Origin: Cyclina sinensis
Taxonomy: Eukaryota > Mollusca > Bivalvia > Venerida > Veneridae
Assembly (NCBI GenBank): GCA_012932295.1
Contig: JAAONU010000004.1
Span: forward strand, 29,490,304-29,554,303
Reading direction: 5' to 3'
Length of the DNA stretch: 64,000 bases
The notes beneath the pieces are model-generated. The model ran no database searches. It saw only the letters and a list, made by a program, of their open reading frames with translations, and was not told the origin of the DNA. The position numbers and the translations under genes are program-made. The first letter of the stretch is position 1, and each line of letters opens with the position of its first letter. This document shows positions 27,001 through 39,000 of this stretch, one piece after another.

Positions 27001-30000
27001 AGGTATCATGTGTATACGTGCCTGATATATGTTTTATGAGGCTCAGTCCATTATAGTCCACATTGTGCTTTAACAATCCTAATGAAGCACAACATCTAGT
27101 GAAACTCTACCAAAGATGACCCCATGGTCATAATTGCCTGCACCCTTTGAGTCAATTGGCAATTGTATTTGCATCCACTGACTCTTGCACCCATTGAGCA
27201 GTTGATGGCAGGTGAGCGACCCAGGGTCCCATGTACCCTCTTGTTTTTTCATTAATTTCATTTTTTCAAATACATCCCATTTATTGGGTTATAGCATAAA
27301 TCGAAATGATTGAGATAAATAACCACTAACCTGCTTGAACTGAAAGTGATCAGCCTTTGCCACCAGAATAGAGCCAGGCCAGCCTGCACATCCGTGCAGT
27401 CTGACTAGGCTCTATACTGTTGGTAGCTCAGTTTTTGTATTTTGAAATTGAAATCCCTTTAACTTTGAAAGGACTGTTACAAGTTCAAAGCTGAGCAAAA
27501 ATCCATTAAAAAAATTCAGCAGGTTAAGGGACAAGTTCACATTTGGGGTGCTCGAAAATAAATCTGAAAATGTTTTGAGTGGAAGTTTACTCTTTCTTCA
27601 GAGTGAGGAGTTCTATGTGTGTATATATTCCCATCGCTATGGTGACACAATACTCTTTCATCATGAAGGAGGTGTTGACATTGGCGACGTTGATGCCAAA
27701 GCTGTGAAAATGGATGTCGCAGTAGATGCTGAGCTGAACCAGTCAGATGTAGAATCTAAATTGTTAGTGAATGCCCCTGCGGAAGTAAAAAAGTAAGAAA
27801 ATATATATGATGTATTACTTCATCGGTTCTTGATTTATCTTTTAACAGAAGATAGACTTCTCTGCAAGAAAAAAGATTTGGATTAAGTGGTAAGAGGCAT
27901 TCCATGGAGATTTTATTCGGTCTATCTGAGTGCCCTGGAATATTGGTATTGCCTTTCCAGTTAAATTTGAGGATAAAACTGTATATTGAAATGGTGAACA
28001 GCCTTAAACATACTTGTAAGTAAATTTTTACATGTAATCATTTGAAATTGAATGGAATATTTATGATTTCAATGACCTTTATTATGTCTTGAATGTGTTA
28101 GGTACAAAGTGAGATTAAATAAGCACTATCAGGGTTACAGAGGGGTGGCCAAACAAATGAAAGTAGGGTCTTGTTTAAATGCATATTTCAACATGTATTC
28201 AAACTGTTTGTTTCATTATTTTCAGAACACTGTTCAACTTTATTGAGTCGTTGTACAAGGTTTACAGAGATTTATACTTCACATATCTGGAAATTAATCC
28301 ACTTGGTAAGATTTGTTGTGTGACAGCCTTTGTCAGTTTTTGGCAACATTTTTTTTGAGTTTAGTATCTTTTCTTCAGAATTTTTATGTCAGTTTTCTAT
28401 TTTGTTTGTCATTTTTCTGTTGGTTCTGCATCTGTTTGCTCACTAGCATACTAACACCCCTGAACTTAATTGACTGGTGCAGTGAACTTTACCTTAGAAT
28501 TTTGCCTGAGATTGCACAGTTGCCATGGTTATAGAAGAAAGTAAAGCATTATAAAGATCTGAAATCATTTTATGTGGAAAGAAGTAACTATATTCAGTGA
28601 TTATTGCCTTCATTATGTCATCAATTGAATGAAAGCTTGGGATTGGAAGAAATTATGCATAGCACATCTGTACTATGTAGGTCTGTGTATCCAGATAATT
28701 TATATCTGCGCTAACAGCAATTATTTTGATTTTCATGTAAACTCAATAAATGGAATAGAAAACTCTGTGTAACAGCTTGGAGATGATCGAGTTTACACTT
28801 AAACACTTGTATACATTACAAGAATAAGAACTGCAGTTAATTAAAAAGTATAGAACTTCTATCATAGAAATTAAGCTTCATTACTAGTAGGGAAACTTTA
28901 TGTTTCAAAAGCTAATTTTGAACTTAAGATTCTATTGTGACAAAGATTGGTAAAAAAGATAGTAGAACTATACAAACTTTACAATAGCATATATATTGTT
29001 CAGAGAAAAAAATGTAGTTTATTACCTTCAGTGGTGACTGGTGGTAGTGTCTATGTACTGGACCTGGCAGCTAAGATAGATCAATGTGCAGAGTACTTGT
29101 GTAAGGCACAGTGGGGAGAGCTAGAGTTTCCACCTCCATTTGGCAGAGATGCCTTACCTGAGGTAAAACTAACTTTCCACCTCAACTTTAGCAGAGATGC
29201 CCTACCTGAAGTGAATATAACTGTCCATCTCTCTTCAGCATAGATGCTTTGTCTGAGGTTATAAAAATTACCCTCCAGTTGAAGAGTTATTAGTTTTATT
29301 ATTACTTTTGTATTCAGTGCAACCCATGGTCATCCTGTGTCTGGTCATGGTCTGCTTTGTTTGTTATTTAGTCAGTAAAGTTTTCTGTTAAAATCCCTGT
29401 AATTGATGAATGGGTCTGTTCAAATTAAAGGATGGACGAGTCCACTTAAGAAGTTAAGGTAGGTCAGGGTTAAGTATTGTTGGTCAAAGCCTCCATATGA
29501 ACATTAAGAAAGTCCTTCCATCAGTTTATTAAAAAATCAGTTGTTATTATCAGGCATGGAAACTTGTGTTATAAAGCAGTCTTTTTAAACAGGAAGCTTA
29601 TATAGCCGAGCTAGATGCAAAGAGTGGGGCCTCATTAAAACTGACAATACTGAATAAAGCAGGACGAATCTGGACTATGGTAGCAGGTGGTGGAGCCTCA
29701 GTAATATATGCGTAAGTAGTTTTAGTGTTGTTAATCTAGCCTAGTGGTTAAGGCGTCTGCTTACAGAGTGGGAGGTCGAAGGTTCGAGTCCCGTCAGGGG
29801 CTTGTTCTGATGCGGCCGGTTGGTGAGCCGACAGCTAGTTTAAGAATAATGACCGACTGCCTAGGCGCTTGGCACATAGGATAAGGAATCATGGAGTAAA
29901 TGTGTACACTAATAGAGGTGTCTCATAAGCCTGGGAGGCTGGCCCTTTCAGTATGGGTGACACTTTGATAAACAAACACTTGACATAGCAGAAAAAGACT

Positions 30001-33000
30001 ATTCAGTTGCAAGAGAAAGTTGTGTTTGTGTAATGGCATAGTCTGGTCTGACTATATTAGGTAGTTTTTTTTCTTCCGCAGCTATACCACCATTGCAAGG
30101 GTTCATACATACCTCTGAAAAAGTTATTGTACATGATTTTTCTATGGGAGATAGGTAAAACATGTTTTCAGTTTAATAATAGAGGAGAAAATTCTTATCC
30201 AAGTACAGTTGTGCTTGCAGTTGGCATAAAAGCTGTATAGCTATACTTTCTACATGCTAGTCTTTTGTCCATTATCAGGAAACACCTTGAACTTTACAGC
30301 CTTGGTTGAGGTGACTGGACTGTAGGTCATTCCCTGTAAAAAAAATAAATTATGGATGTATCAGTGATATACATTTATCAACAAGTTTTGGTTTTAAGAA
30401 TTAAACATAATAGGTGATACCGACTGTTTGTACATCTCAGGGACTATAGTTCTGGAAATCTGCCTTTTGCAATAAACCAAGCTGATTTTGAATAAAATGC
30501 ACCAGATAAGAGAATGAAAACAGCATTGTTTTGACCTCCTTTTCAGAGATACTATATGTGACCTAGGTGGTGCAGGTGAACTTGCCAATTATGGAGAGTA
30601 CTCAGGTGCTCCGAGTGAACAACAGACATACGAGTATGCTAAAACACTTCTGTCACTGATGACACAAGAAAAACACCCAGATGGTAAGAGGAATTCTCTT
30701 TACTGAATGTAGTTGATGAGGAATAAAAGTGTTGTCTAAGGTAATTTAAGTAAATGGTGGAAAGTACTCTTTTTCAAGAATTTAGTTATCCTACAGAAAT
30801 ATATAAGAAAATTCTTGAAATCTAAGGTCTGGTTAGAAGAAGGGAGGATAAATCTGTACTGATAGAACAGTGAAATTCTTAGTGTTGAACTTGCATCAAA
30901 TACATGATAGGTGACTTGCTTCTTTCCCCGCCCCCTGCTCAGTACAGAACTGGCAGTGTGCTGCTATGAAAAGCTTCCTTATACCCCTGAGAAAAAAAGC
31001 TCGTAAAATATCATATTCTTTAACAGTGAGAATCACAGCCAGCCTGACACAATACAGTATGATATGATAGAAATAACTTTAAGCTCATTATTGAAAAGAG
31101 ATGATAATTCCTCCACAGATTACTTTCACAGATGATTTATATCTTGATAACAATTGAAACTACAGATGTTTGTAGCTATAATGTCAACATGGACCATGTG
31201 TTATGATTTAAGAGTCTTGATTTGTATATTTCAGGCAAAATCCTCATCATTGGGGGTGGTATAGCAAACTTCACAAATGTTGCTGCCACTTTCAAGGTAA
31301 CCTTAAAAAATTAATTGGGACATTTCAATACAGTTTGGAAAACCCATTTAATAAAACATTCATCTTTTTGTTGAAATGTTGAAAGATTTTGTATTAGAGC
31401 ATTCTATTATTTTTACTTCTGATTCTTGTTGAACATAATCACAGTGAAAAATAAAGGATATTTTATCTTTGATTTTGTAATTTAAAAAAGGTGAAGATGA
31501 AAAAAGTAATGTTACTTTTTTGTTTTCAGGGTATTGTACGGGCATTGCGAGAATTCCAACAGAAATTGATAGAAGGCAATGTGGTAATTTATGTTAGAAG
31601 GGCTGGACCCAACTATCAGGAGGGTCTTAGAATTATGAGAGAACTAGGTATGTCTTATTATTTCCAAGGAATCAATGCTTGGAAAAGTGAGTTTATAAAA
31701 TGTGTCTAATCGCCTTATGTCCGGCGTCTGTCGTCCCACGTCCATAAGTCAACAATCTGGTTTAAGCAACATCTTCTTTGAAAACACTTAGCCTTTTTTT
31801 AACCACATTATACTAGAAAGTTCCTATTATGGCCCCCTTTCAGATTTGTGATATTTATTGCTTTCCATCCAGAACTCTGGCAACATAAAGGAAAAACTTC
31901 AAAGCTCTTCTTGGCACCCTCTTGAAGGATTTGATGCTGATACACAACTATTCTCTGTTTCTGACCCTCTATCTATCTGAGTTTATTTATTGTCATTGAC
32001 AGTTGCCCATATGACTGACACTCCCTGCAGAGATAAGTTGTTTTATGCTGTGGGGGATAGTGTAAGATTACAGAAAGCATCTCATTCCAGAGACACCTGT
32101 GGTTCTTTTGCATGCTCAGTGTATAGGACTGATACATGAGACCTTGGTTTAATGTCTCATCTGAAAGAAAATTTGTAATGTTATTGGAGGAGTGGGGGAT
32201 CAGTCTTGCAGCCCCTGTGTTACCAGTCCAGCACATTTCCACTGGACCACTGATATGCTCCTCATGACCTTCTATATAAATAGTGAAATTTATCACGATC
32301 TGTAAAAAACATGGACACCAGGAGGTTTTGTTAGTTTTCCCATCTTTCATATATAAAAAAGATAAAAAATCTTCTTAGAAACTTGCTGGCTTGATTTTAT
32401 TATTTGTTACAGACAGTTTTAGGTGACCATCTTTATAAACTTTGACAGATTAATTGAATTGTGGAAAAAAAATGGCTTCTGTACCTAATTCCAGCCAGTC
32501 AAGGGAGGTAATTAGAGATATTATCTTCAAGAAAAATTAGACTTTTATAGGAAAAGCTAAAGTCATAAGGCCAGTTTCCTATAAAACTTCATTGGATGGT
32601 CCCCTTTCAAATTTATACCAATACTGGAATTTCATGGAGAACGCTCGTTGAAATGGCAGCTGAAAGGAAAATCTTCAAAGCTTTTCTGCTCAGAAACTTG
32701 TGACCAGATTTTAAAATTATTTGGCAGAAATGTTCCTCAGGTGACCCTCTCTTTAAAACATGGTTTCCAGGGTGGGTGGGGGCTTATTCTGTCTTGTAAG
32801 TCTATATGTGAAACTTTAAAGATCTTAGATACTGTTTGAAAATAATTAAGTACAAATGTTCCTCTATATAAATTGCCAATGTGCAGGATGCATTTTTCAT
32901 GCACACCAATGCCCATTCTGCAGTTTTATGGCCCCTCAGGGCAAAATCTTGTGATGCAAACTATTTCCACATCTCTAGGACTTTATTTGAAACTTGATGT

Positions 33001-36000
33001 GCCAGATAAACACTAAGTGTAGGTGTGCGTAATACACTTTATATTTCCCCTTGTCCTCTGACAGGGTGGTATTACGGGGGTTTTAAACACATTCAGTAAT
33101 AACTCTAGTTCTGAGATACTGCTGGCTGGAATTTAAAATAATTTAGCAGAAATATGCTGTGAGTGACCCTCAATATAAGTTGTGAAATATATAGGGATCT
33201 GTGAAAAAGCCTGGCTGTACAAGAGTGTGGCTAATTTTCCTATGTTTCTATGGGAGAAATCTTCTTTACTGAAAGATTCTTTTTCTTTTCTCGGCAGATT
33301 TAAATGTAATTTGGCACACGTTCTTTCGGTGACCCTTTACAAAAAATTGAAATTTGAAAACATATAAAAATATTACCTACAAGGGTATAAGTCTGATAAG
33401 ATAAGGGTATGGTTTATTTTCATGCCAAACAGGACATTTTGTCCTCTTGTTGTAAAAGTGATCAGGTCCATAGGTTATTTGTAGAAGTCTAATTGTAGTA
33501 CACTTCCATAGGTTTGTGGTCATCTAGTAAAGGTTCTTACACAGATTGTGCCCGTTAAAGGACCTCGTTGAAGATAATTAAATTAAATTAGAAACAAAAA
33601 AATGATTAAAAAAACGGTGTCCTTTATAAGACTGATATTAGATGAGCCTCTGTCTAGACATAAAATGAATGAGAGTTTTTTCATATAATGCTGAAAAACT
33701 CAACCAAACTAATAATTTTGTGTTAAGGTAAAGATTATATTGCAAAAACATTTCTCAATGTTTATTAACTAGGTGATACTCTTGGTGTACCAATCCACGT
33801 GTTTGGACCAGAGACCCACATGACCGCTATAGTCAGTATGGCCCTTGGTAAGCGGGACATACCAAAGGATCCTAAACCAGTGCCAACCACTGCTAACTTC
33901 CTCCTTCCGACAGCTTCTACTGCTGGGGTATGTTTTGTTTATATAAAGTTTCACCAAAATGTTTTTGTTTCATAAATGGAGTTATTTCTTCAAAAAGAAG
34001 GTCTTCATTTCTTATTGGTCTTACTGCCTTTCAATCACTTACCTGGGCGTTTGTTTGTTTGTGCTGAAAATACTGCTATTATTGGGATTCCTACTTTAGG
34101 TCCTAAAGAAGTAATAATTTGCCTTTCTTTAAGATGAAAATGTTGATTTGTTTTCCAGGAAACCAAAGTATTCTCTTTATTGTTAAAAATAGGCCCTGCA
34201 GGACAGGAAATGTTCAGAAATTATAAATAACAGACATGGGGGAGCATTAAATACTCTATTAAAAATGTTTCTTTTCAAGACATATTTTCAGCAAAGTTAC
34301 AGAAATATATGGAGATTGCCTGCCTACTTAGTTGCAAACATTTCAAATTCAGATAAGGAAAAATCAGTTATTTAAAGTGTATTTGTAAAGTGTCCACATA
34401 ACTGATTTTCCGGTCAGTTGATGCCGGTAGCCTGTTACAGGTTTAACCTTGTCCTGTCCTGTCCTGTCCTGTTTACATACTTGACTGTTTGCGGAAAAGA
34501 ACTTGGCAATGGAAAATTAAACAGATTACACCTGCTCTTCATTACATAATGTTTTTTACCTTCAAATATCATCTAATAATTCAAGAAATTTTAAGGCTTT
34601 GTAATTTTAGCTAGGGAAAGAAATTAACAGACTTGTTTTCAATTATTCAGGCTGCACAGGTAAAAATAAAGTTACTGTTGTAAGTGTTTATGTAATATGT
34701 GCTTCTCTTTTTATTATTTATTGCATTTTCAATAATTTTGAATATCGTTGTCATTGCCTAGTAGTGTGTAGTGTGCATGTGAAGTGTGTAAGTGATATTT
34801 CTGAGTACTGTTCACCAGTTTGATGTAGGTTTGCTCACATTGTTTTGCATTGAATAGTCCCCTTTCATTGTTTCAGCATCAGCTTGTTGGTCTGTCATGT
34901 CTTGACCAGTAGGGTGTTCTATATTGCTTGCAATACTCCATTAAATTTTCATTTAGTTTTTTTCCTTTTTTCAGTTTTTTTATTATGTCCCGAAGAAGAG
35001 GAGGTATATTGATTTGCTGATGTTGGTTGGTCTATAGACCAATTGATTTCTTATTGATATCTTGAGCATTGGTTCAGAGAATAGAGATTTGGACATGATG
35101 AGTAGATACTGTTGGGGCCCATAGGATCAGAGGTCAGGCTCACAGGACAGGGGCCTGCACTTTGAAAACAGTTTCCAATCCATAAGTCAAGAACAACAGC
35201 GCATAGGACCTTCAAACATTATGAATGATTGCACCCTGGACCTTCAAACTTTACAGGATGGTTTGACATGATGAATAGATAAATCCTGTTGTTTTTGTAG
35301 GCTCACAGGGTCAGGGTTTACATTCACACGAAGCAATTTCCAATACTCTAAGAAAAATGTTTGGTGAAAATTCCAGATCCCTTTACAGGATAGTTGGGCA
35401 TGATTAGTAGTTAAACCCTATTGATTTTGTGCTCATTGTATCAAATGTCAAATTCACAGGGGCTTGCACTTCATAAAGGTTTTTAATCAATTACTTGTGA
35501 ATGAGAGAATCCAGGAATTTTAAAATTAGTTTAGCTTTTTGAGTAGATAACTCTGGTTTCCTGTTGCTGAGTCAACATTCTTGAGATATCTGATGCACAT
35601 AGGGGAGGCAAGAGTGCCATTCTGACAGCTCTTATACATTCTTTGCAAGCATAACTTTTAATTAAACATGGGTGTATGAAGAAAGTATTATTTTCATATC
35701 CTTGATATGTGTGAGTTTGCGAGATATAACCTGCAGTGTCAGAACTAACATTTAAAGACAGATTAACCAGTCTGATTTTTCCAGAAAAAAGTGTACCAGT
35801 CCTTCTGCCTGTGGTAGAAACTTTCCTGATAAAATAGAATGTTTTCAAAGCATTTTTTAGCTGGAAAGTGTCACATTTTTATATCAAAATAGTGACATTT
35901 ATATATTAAAAGCTTCACATCTGTACATGTATCTTACAATGGTCACATTGATTTATTTGAAGTGTTGTATTCATATTTTGGAAAAGTCACAGTTATATAT

Positions 36001-39000
36001 CTGGCTTGAAATTATAAAATCTTAGCATTGCCACATTTCATATTCGTATATTCAAATCATTCTGCCACATAAAATATTTGAATGCTTATCATAACATCCT
36101 TCTGCCACTGTTCTTAGTGTACTTAATCCAGTTGGATCAAACATGCTGTAACACACTATCTTTGTTTAAGAACAGTGTACATGATAATTGACAGGCAGTG
36201 TGTTATTTGGTACCCAGCCTTCTGAATGTTGTTGTCTTTAAAATCATAGAATTTCTTCTTGATTGCTGTACAGTAAATTTCATATAGAAATATTCAGTGA
36301 AAACTAATGACACTTTGTTTTTCTTGAAACTTTCCATTTCTCATTTTTATTTCACTATTTTGATAGAATATTTTTATGCCCCCGAAGGGCGGCATATAGT
36401 AATCGCACTGTCCTGTCCGTCCAACAATCTTGTCTGCACTTCAACTCAAAACCACTGGTTGGATTTGAATGAAACCTTCACAGAAGTGATTGCCGTGATG
36501 TCTAGTTATGCATAGTATTTGGATTTTTATTGAATAAAACAAGTGAAATTAAGTTGTTTTATACATTTTCATACTTACGAACTGCATCTGAAAGTCTTAA
36601 AGACATTCGCCTGCATTTACAGTTATCTTGACTGTGTTTCCTGCTCTGTCTAAAATTTGTGAAAACCAGAATTCATTGAAGACAGCTGTACCGTGTTTCA
36701 TAAGAAAATTAACTGTAATAGCATAACATAACTTGTTTCTTTACTTATTTCTTTTTCCAAGAGAATTTCACCATTAACTATGTATGCCATTTCGAAATCA
36801 AAGCTACATTTCGGTCATAATTATGTCACTTTCCAGTGACAGCTCTTGTTTAACAAATACAGTCATTCTCATTTGTAGCCTTCTCCAGTCCCAAGTAGAC
36901 GTGAGTCTTCAGCTGATCTCACAAAAGTTCCAGACACCACTGTTCCCCCTGATGTTGCCATTATTGACAGCTTGTGTACCCGCCCCCTATTCACCAAGGA
37001 AACAAAAGCCATCATTTGGGGTATGCAGGCACGAGCTGTTCAGAGCATGATGGATTTTGATTATGTGTGTTCTCGGAAGTCACCCTCTGTTGTGGCCATG
37101 ATATATCCATTTACGTGAGTATTGTCAGCAAAGAACTACCTAAATTACTTACTGATCACTGTATATAATGATTGAAACAATTAAAGAAAGAGATACTGTA
37201 CAAAATAAGATTATTAATCCAGTATTTATTTTAGAAAAGACTGAAAATAAATTTAGGACATTATTTCTAATATTATACACTTGCTGTATTTTGTTCTCAA
37301 TTAAAGGCGGTCATTTGGTAAACTTTCTGTGTTAAGTACACAGAGCACTGTGGCAATGTGAATCCAGAGTTGGGAAGCATTTGTTTCTAAAAAAAGTTCT
37401 TGATTCATTCCAAGAGTAAAATATTTAGAAAGTATAATATGATTTAAAAATGAAAGCAAAGACACTTCTCTTTTCTTTCAGTGGTGACCATAAACAGAAG
37501 TTTTACTGGGGCCACAAAGAAGTACTTGTTCCTGTCTATAAAAATATGGCTGACTGTATGAAGAAACATCCTGATGCAGATGTACTCGTTAGCTTTGCAT
37601 CGTTACGATCAGCTTATGAGAGCACGGTGGAAACCATGACATTCTCTCAGGTTATAATCTTGCTAAATTATTTCCTTGGCAAAATCAGGTCCTTTGATTA
37701 TAAAAAAAACCCAAACATTTTTCATGCTGAGCTCAACTTTGTACTCAGTTTTACTCTGATTTTAAACAATAAGTTTTTCTGTATTCTGCAAAATAAACTA
37801 TAATAAATGGAAAGCCAAAATGGTTACAAAATAAATGGCGCATAAAAAACAGTTTTATAATTACAGGTTTCGGTTGTTTTCATGCTCTTAAGCCTAATAA
37901 AAACTTTTTGAAAGATACAGTAGTTACAGTTTCGTATTGTTGCAGGTGTAAAGTGTTCTGAAAGCAGATCTGACCAGGTTAATGGAACTAAGTGCATAAA
38001 ATGATCAAAAAATATAATTGAAACTCCTTGATAGACCTGATATTTATTTAACGAGTTACATTATTCATACCTCATAGAAAGTGCTAGAGGGATGAAAAAA
38101 TCTGTTCATAGTACAAATGTACAACATAATTTTGTTCTATTGCAGTATGTTTGATATTTGATCACAGTTTGACATTAGTTTGTGTAAGTGGTTTACTATT
38201 CAAATTCTTATTTTAGGTATAAATTTGAGCTTTTGAAGTTGCTATTTTTGTCCTGTGATATCCAGATGCAAAATGTTTATGTATAATAACAAAGTGTCAT
38301 CTTCATATTTTTACAGATACGAACAATAGCTATAATAGCTGAGGGTATACCAGAGAACTTAACCAGAAAGCTACTAAAACTAGCCAATGAGAAAGGAGTC
38401 AGCATTATTGGACCAGCCACAGTATGTTATGATTTTACCTAGTTTAATTTACATGAAATTGATTGTTCCAGACAGAAAATGAAAACTTGTATATATTTGG
38501 TCATTGATTCCGTTTTTTTTTCAATATTCAGTGAAATTGAAAAAAGAAATTGTTTAAAAAGAGTTGCAGCATTAAGGTTTGCTGAATGTAAATATTGTAA
38601 TATTTCATTAAATTGTTGCTTAAATAATTCAAAGTCTAAAAATTAACAAAGAAGCCTGCTCTTTCCTTCTCTCTGGGAATACATATGGTCATTTAATATT
38701 TTTAAAAGCTGTCTTTTTAAATTCCTTTCATGACGTCCAATCATTGTGAAATGCTAGTTTTTAAAGATGAAATAATGTTGGTAATCAACCAATTTTTTTT
38801 CTATTGCTAGGTCGGTGGAGTGAAACCAGGGTGTTTTAAAATAGGTAACACTGGGGGTATGTTAGACAACATCCTGTCATCCAAGCTGTATCGCCCAGGA
38901 AGTGTAGCATACGTGTCGAGGTCAGGGGGTATGTCCAACGAACTGAACAACATTATAGCTCTCAACACTGATGGTGTGTTTGAAGGTGTGGCCATAGGTG

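Larger units (their letters stand above)
33928..36878 (+). other. ACLY intron 11
   Basis: Contains a (CCTGT)n run near 34450-34475, a partial family B-like element (about 34980-35540) and a short family B 5' end (36371-36515). The open frames at 35531-35848 (-) and 36297-36515 (+) are not genes. Confidence 0.55.

Noticed and set aside
31973..32350. 125-codon - strand open frame
   Set aside because: Lies inside the family C repeat element. It has no recognisable domain and resembles degraded repeat sequence.
37450..37803. A 117-codon open frame as a separate gene
   Set aside because: Its first part is ACLY exon 13. The remainder is intron read-through after the donor at 37651.
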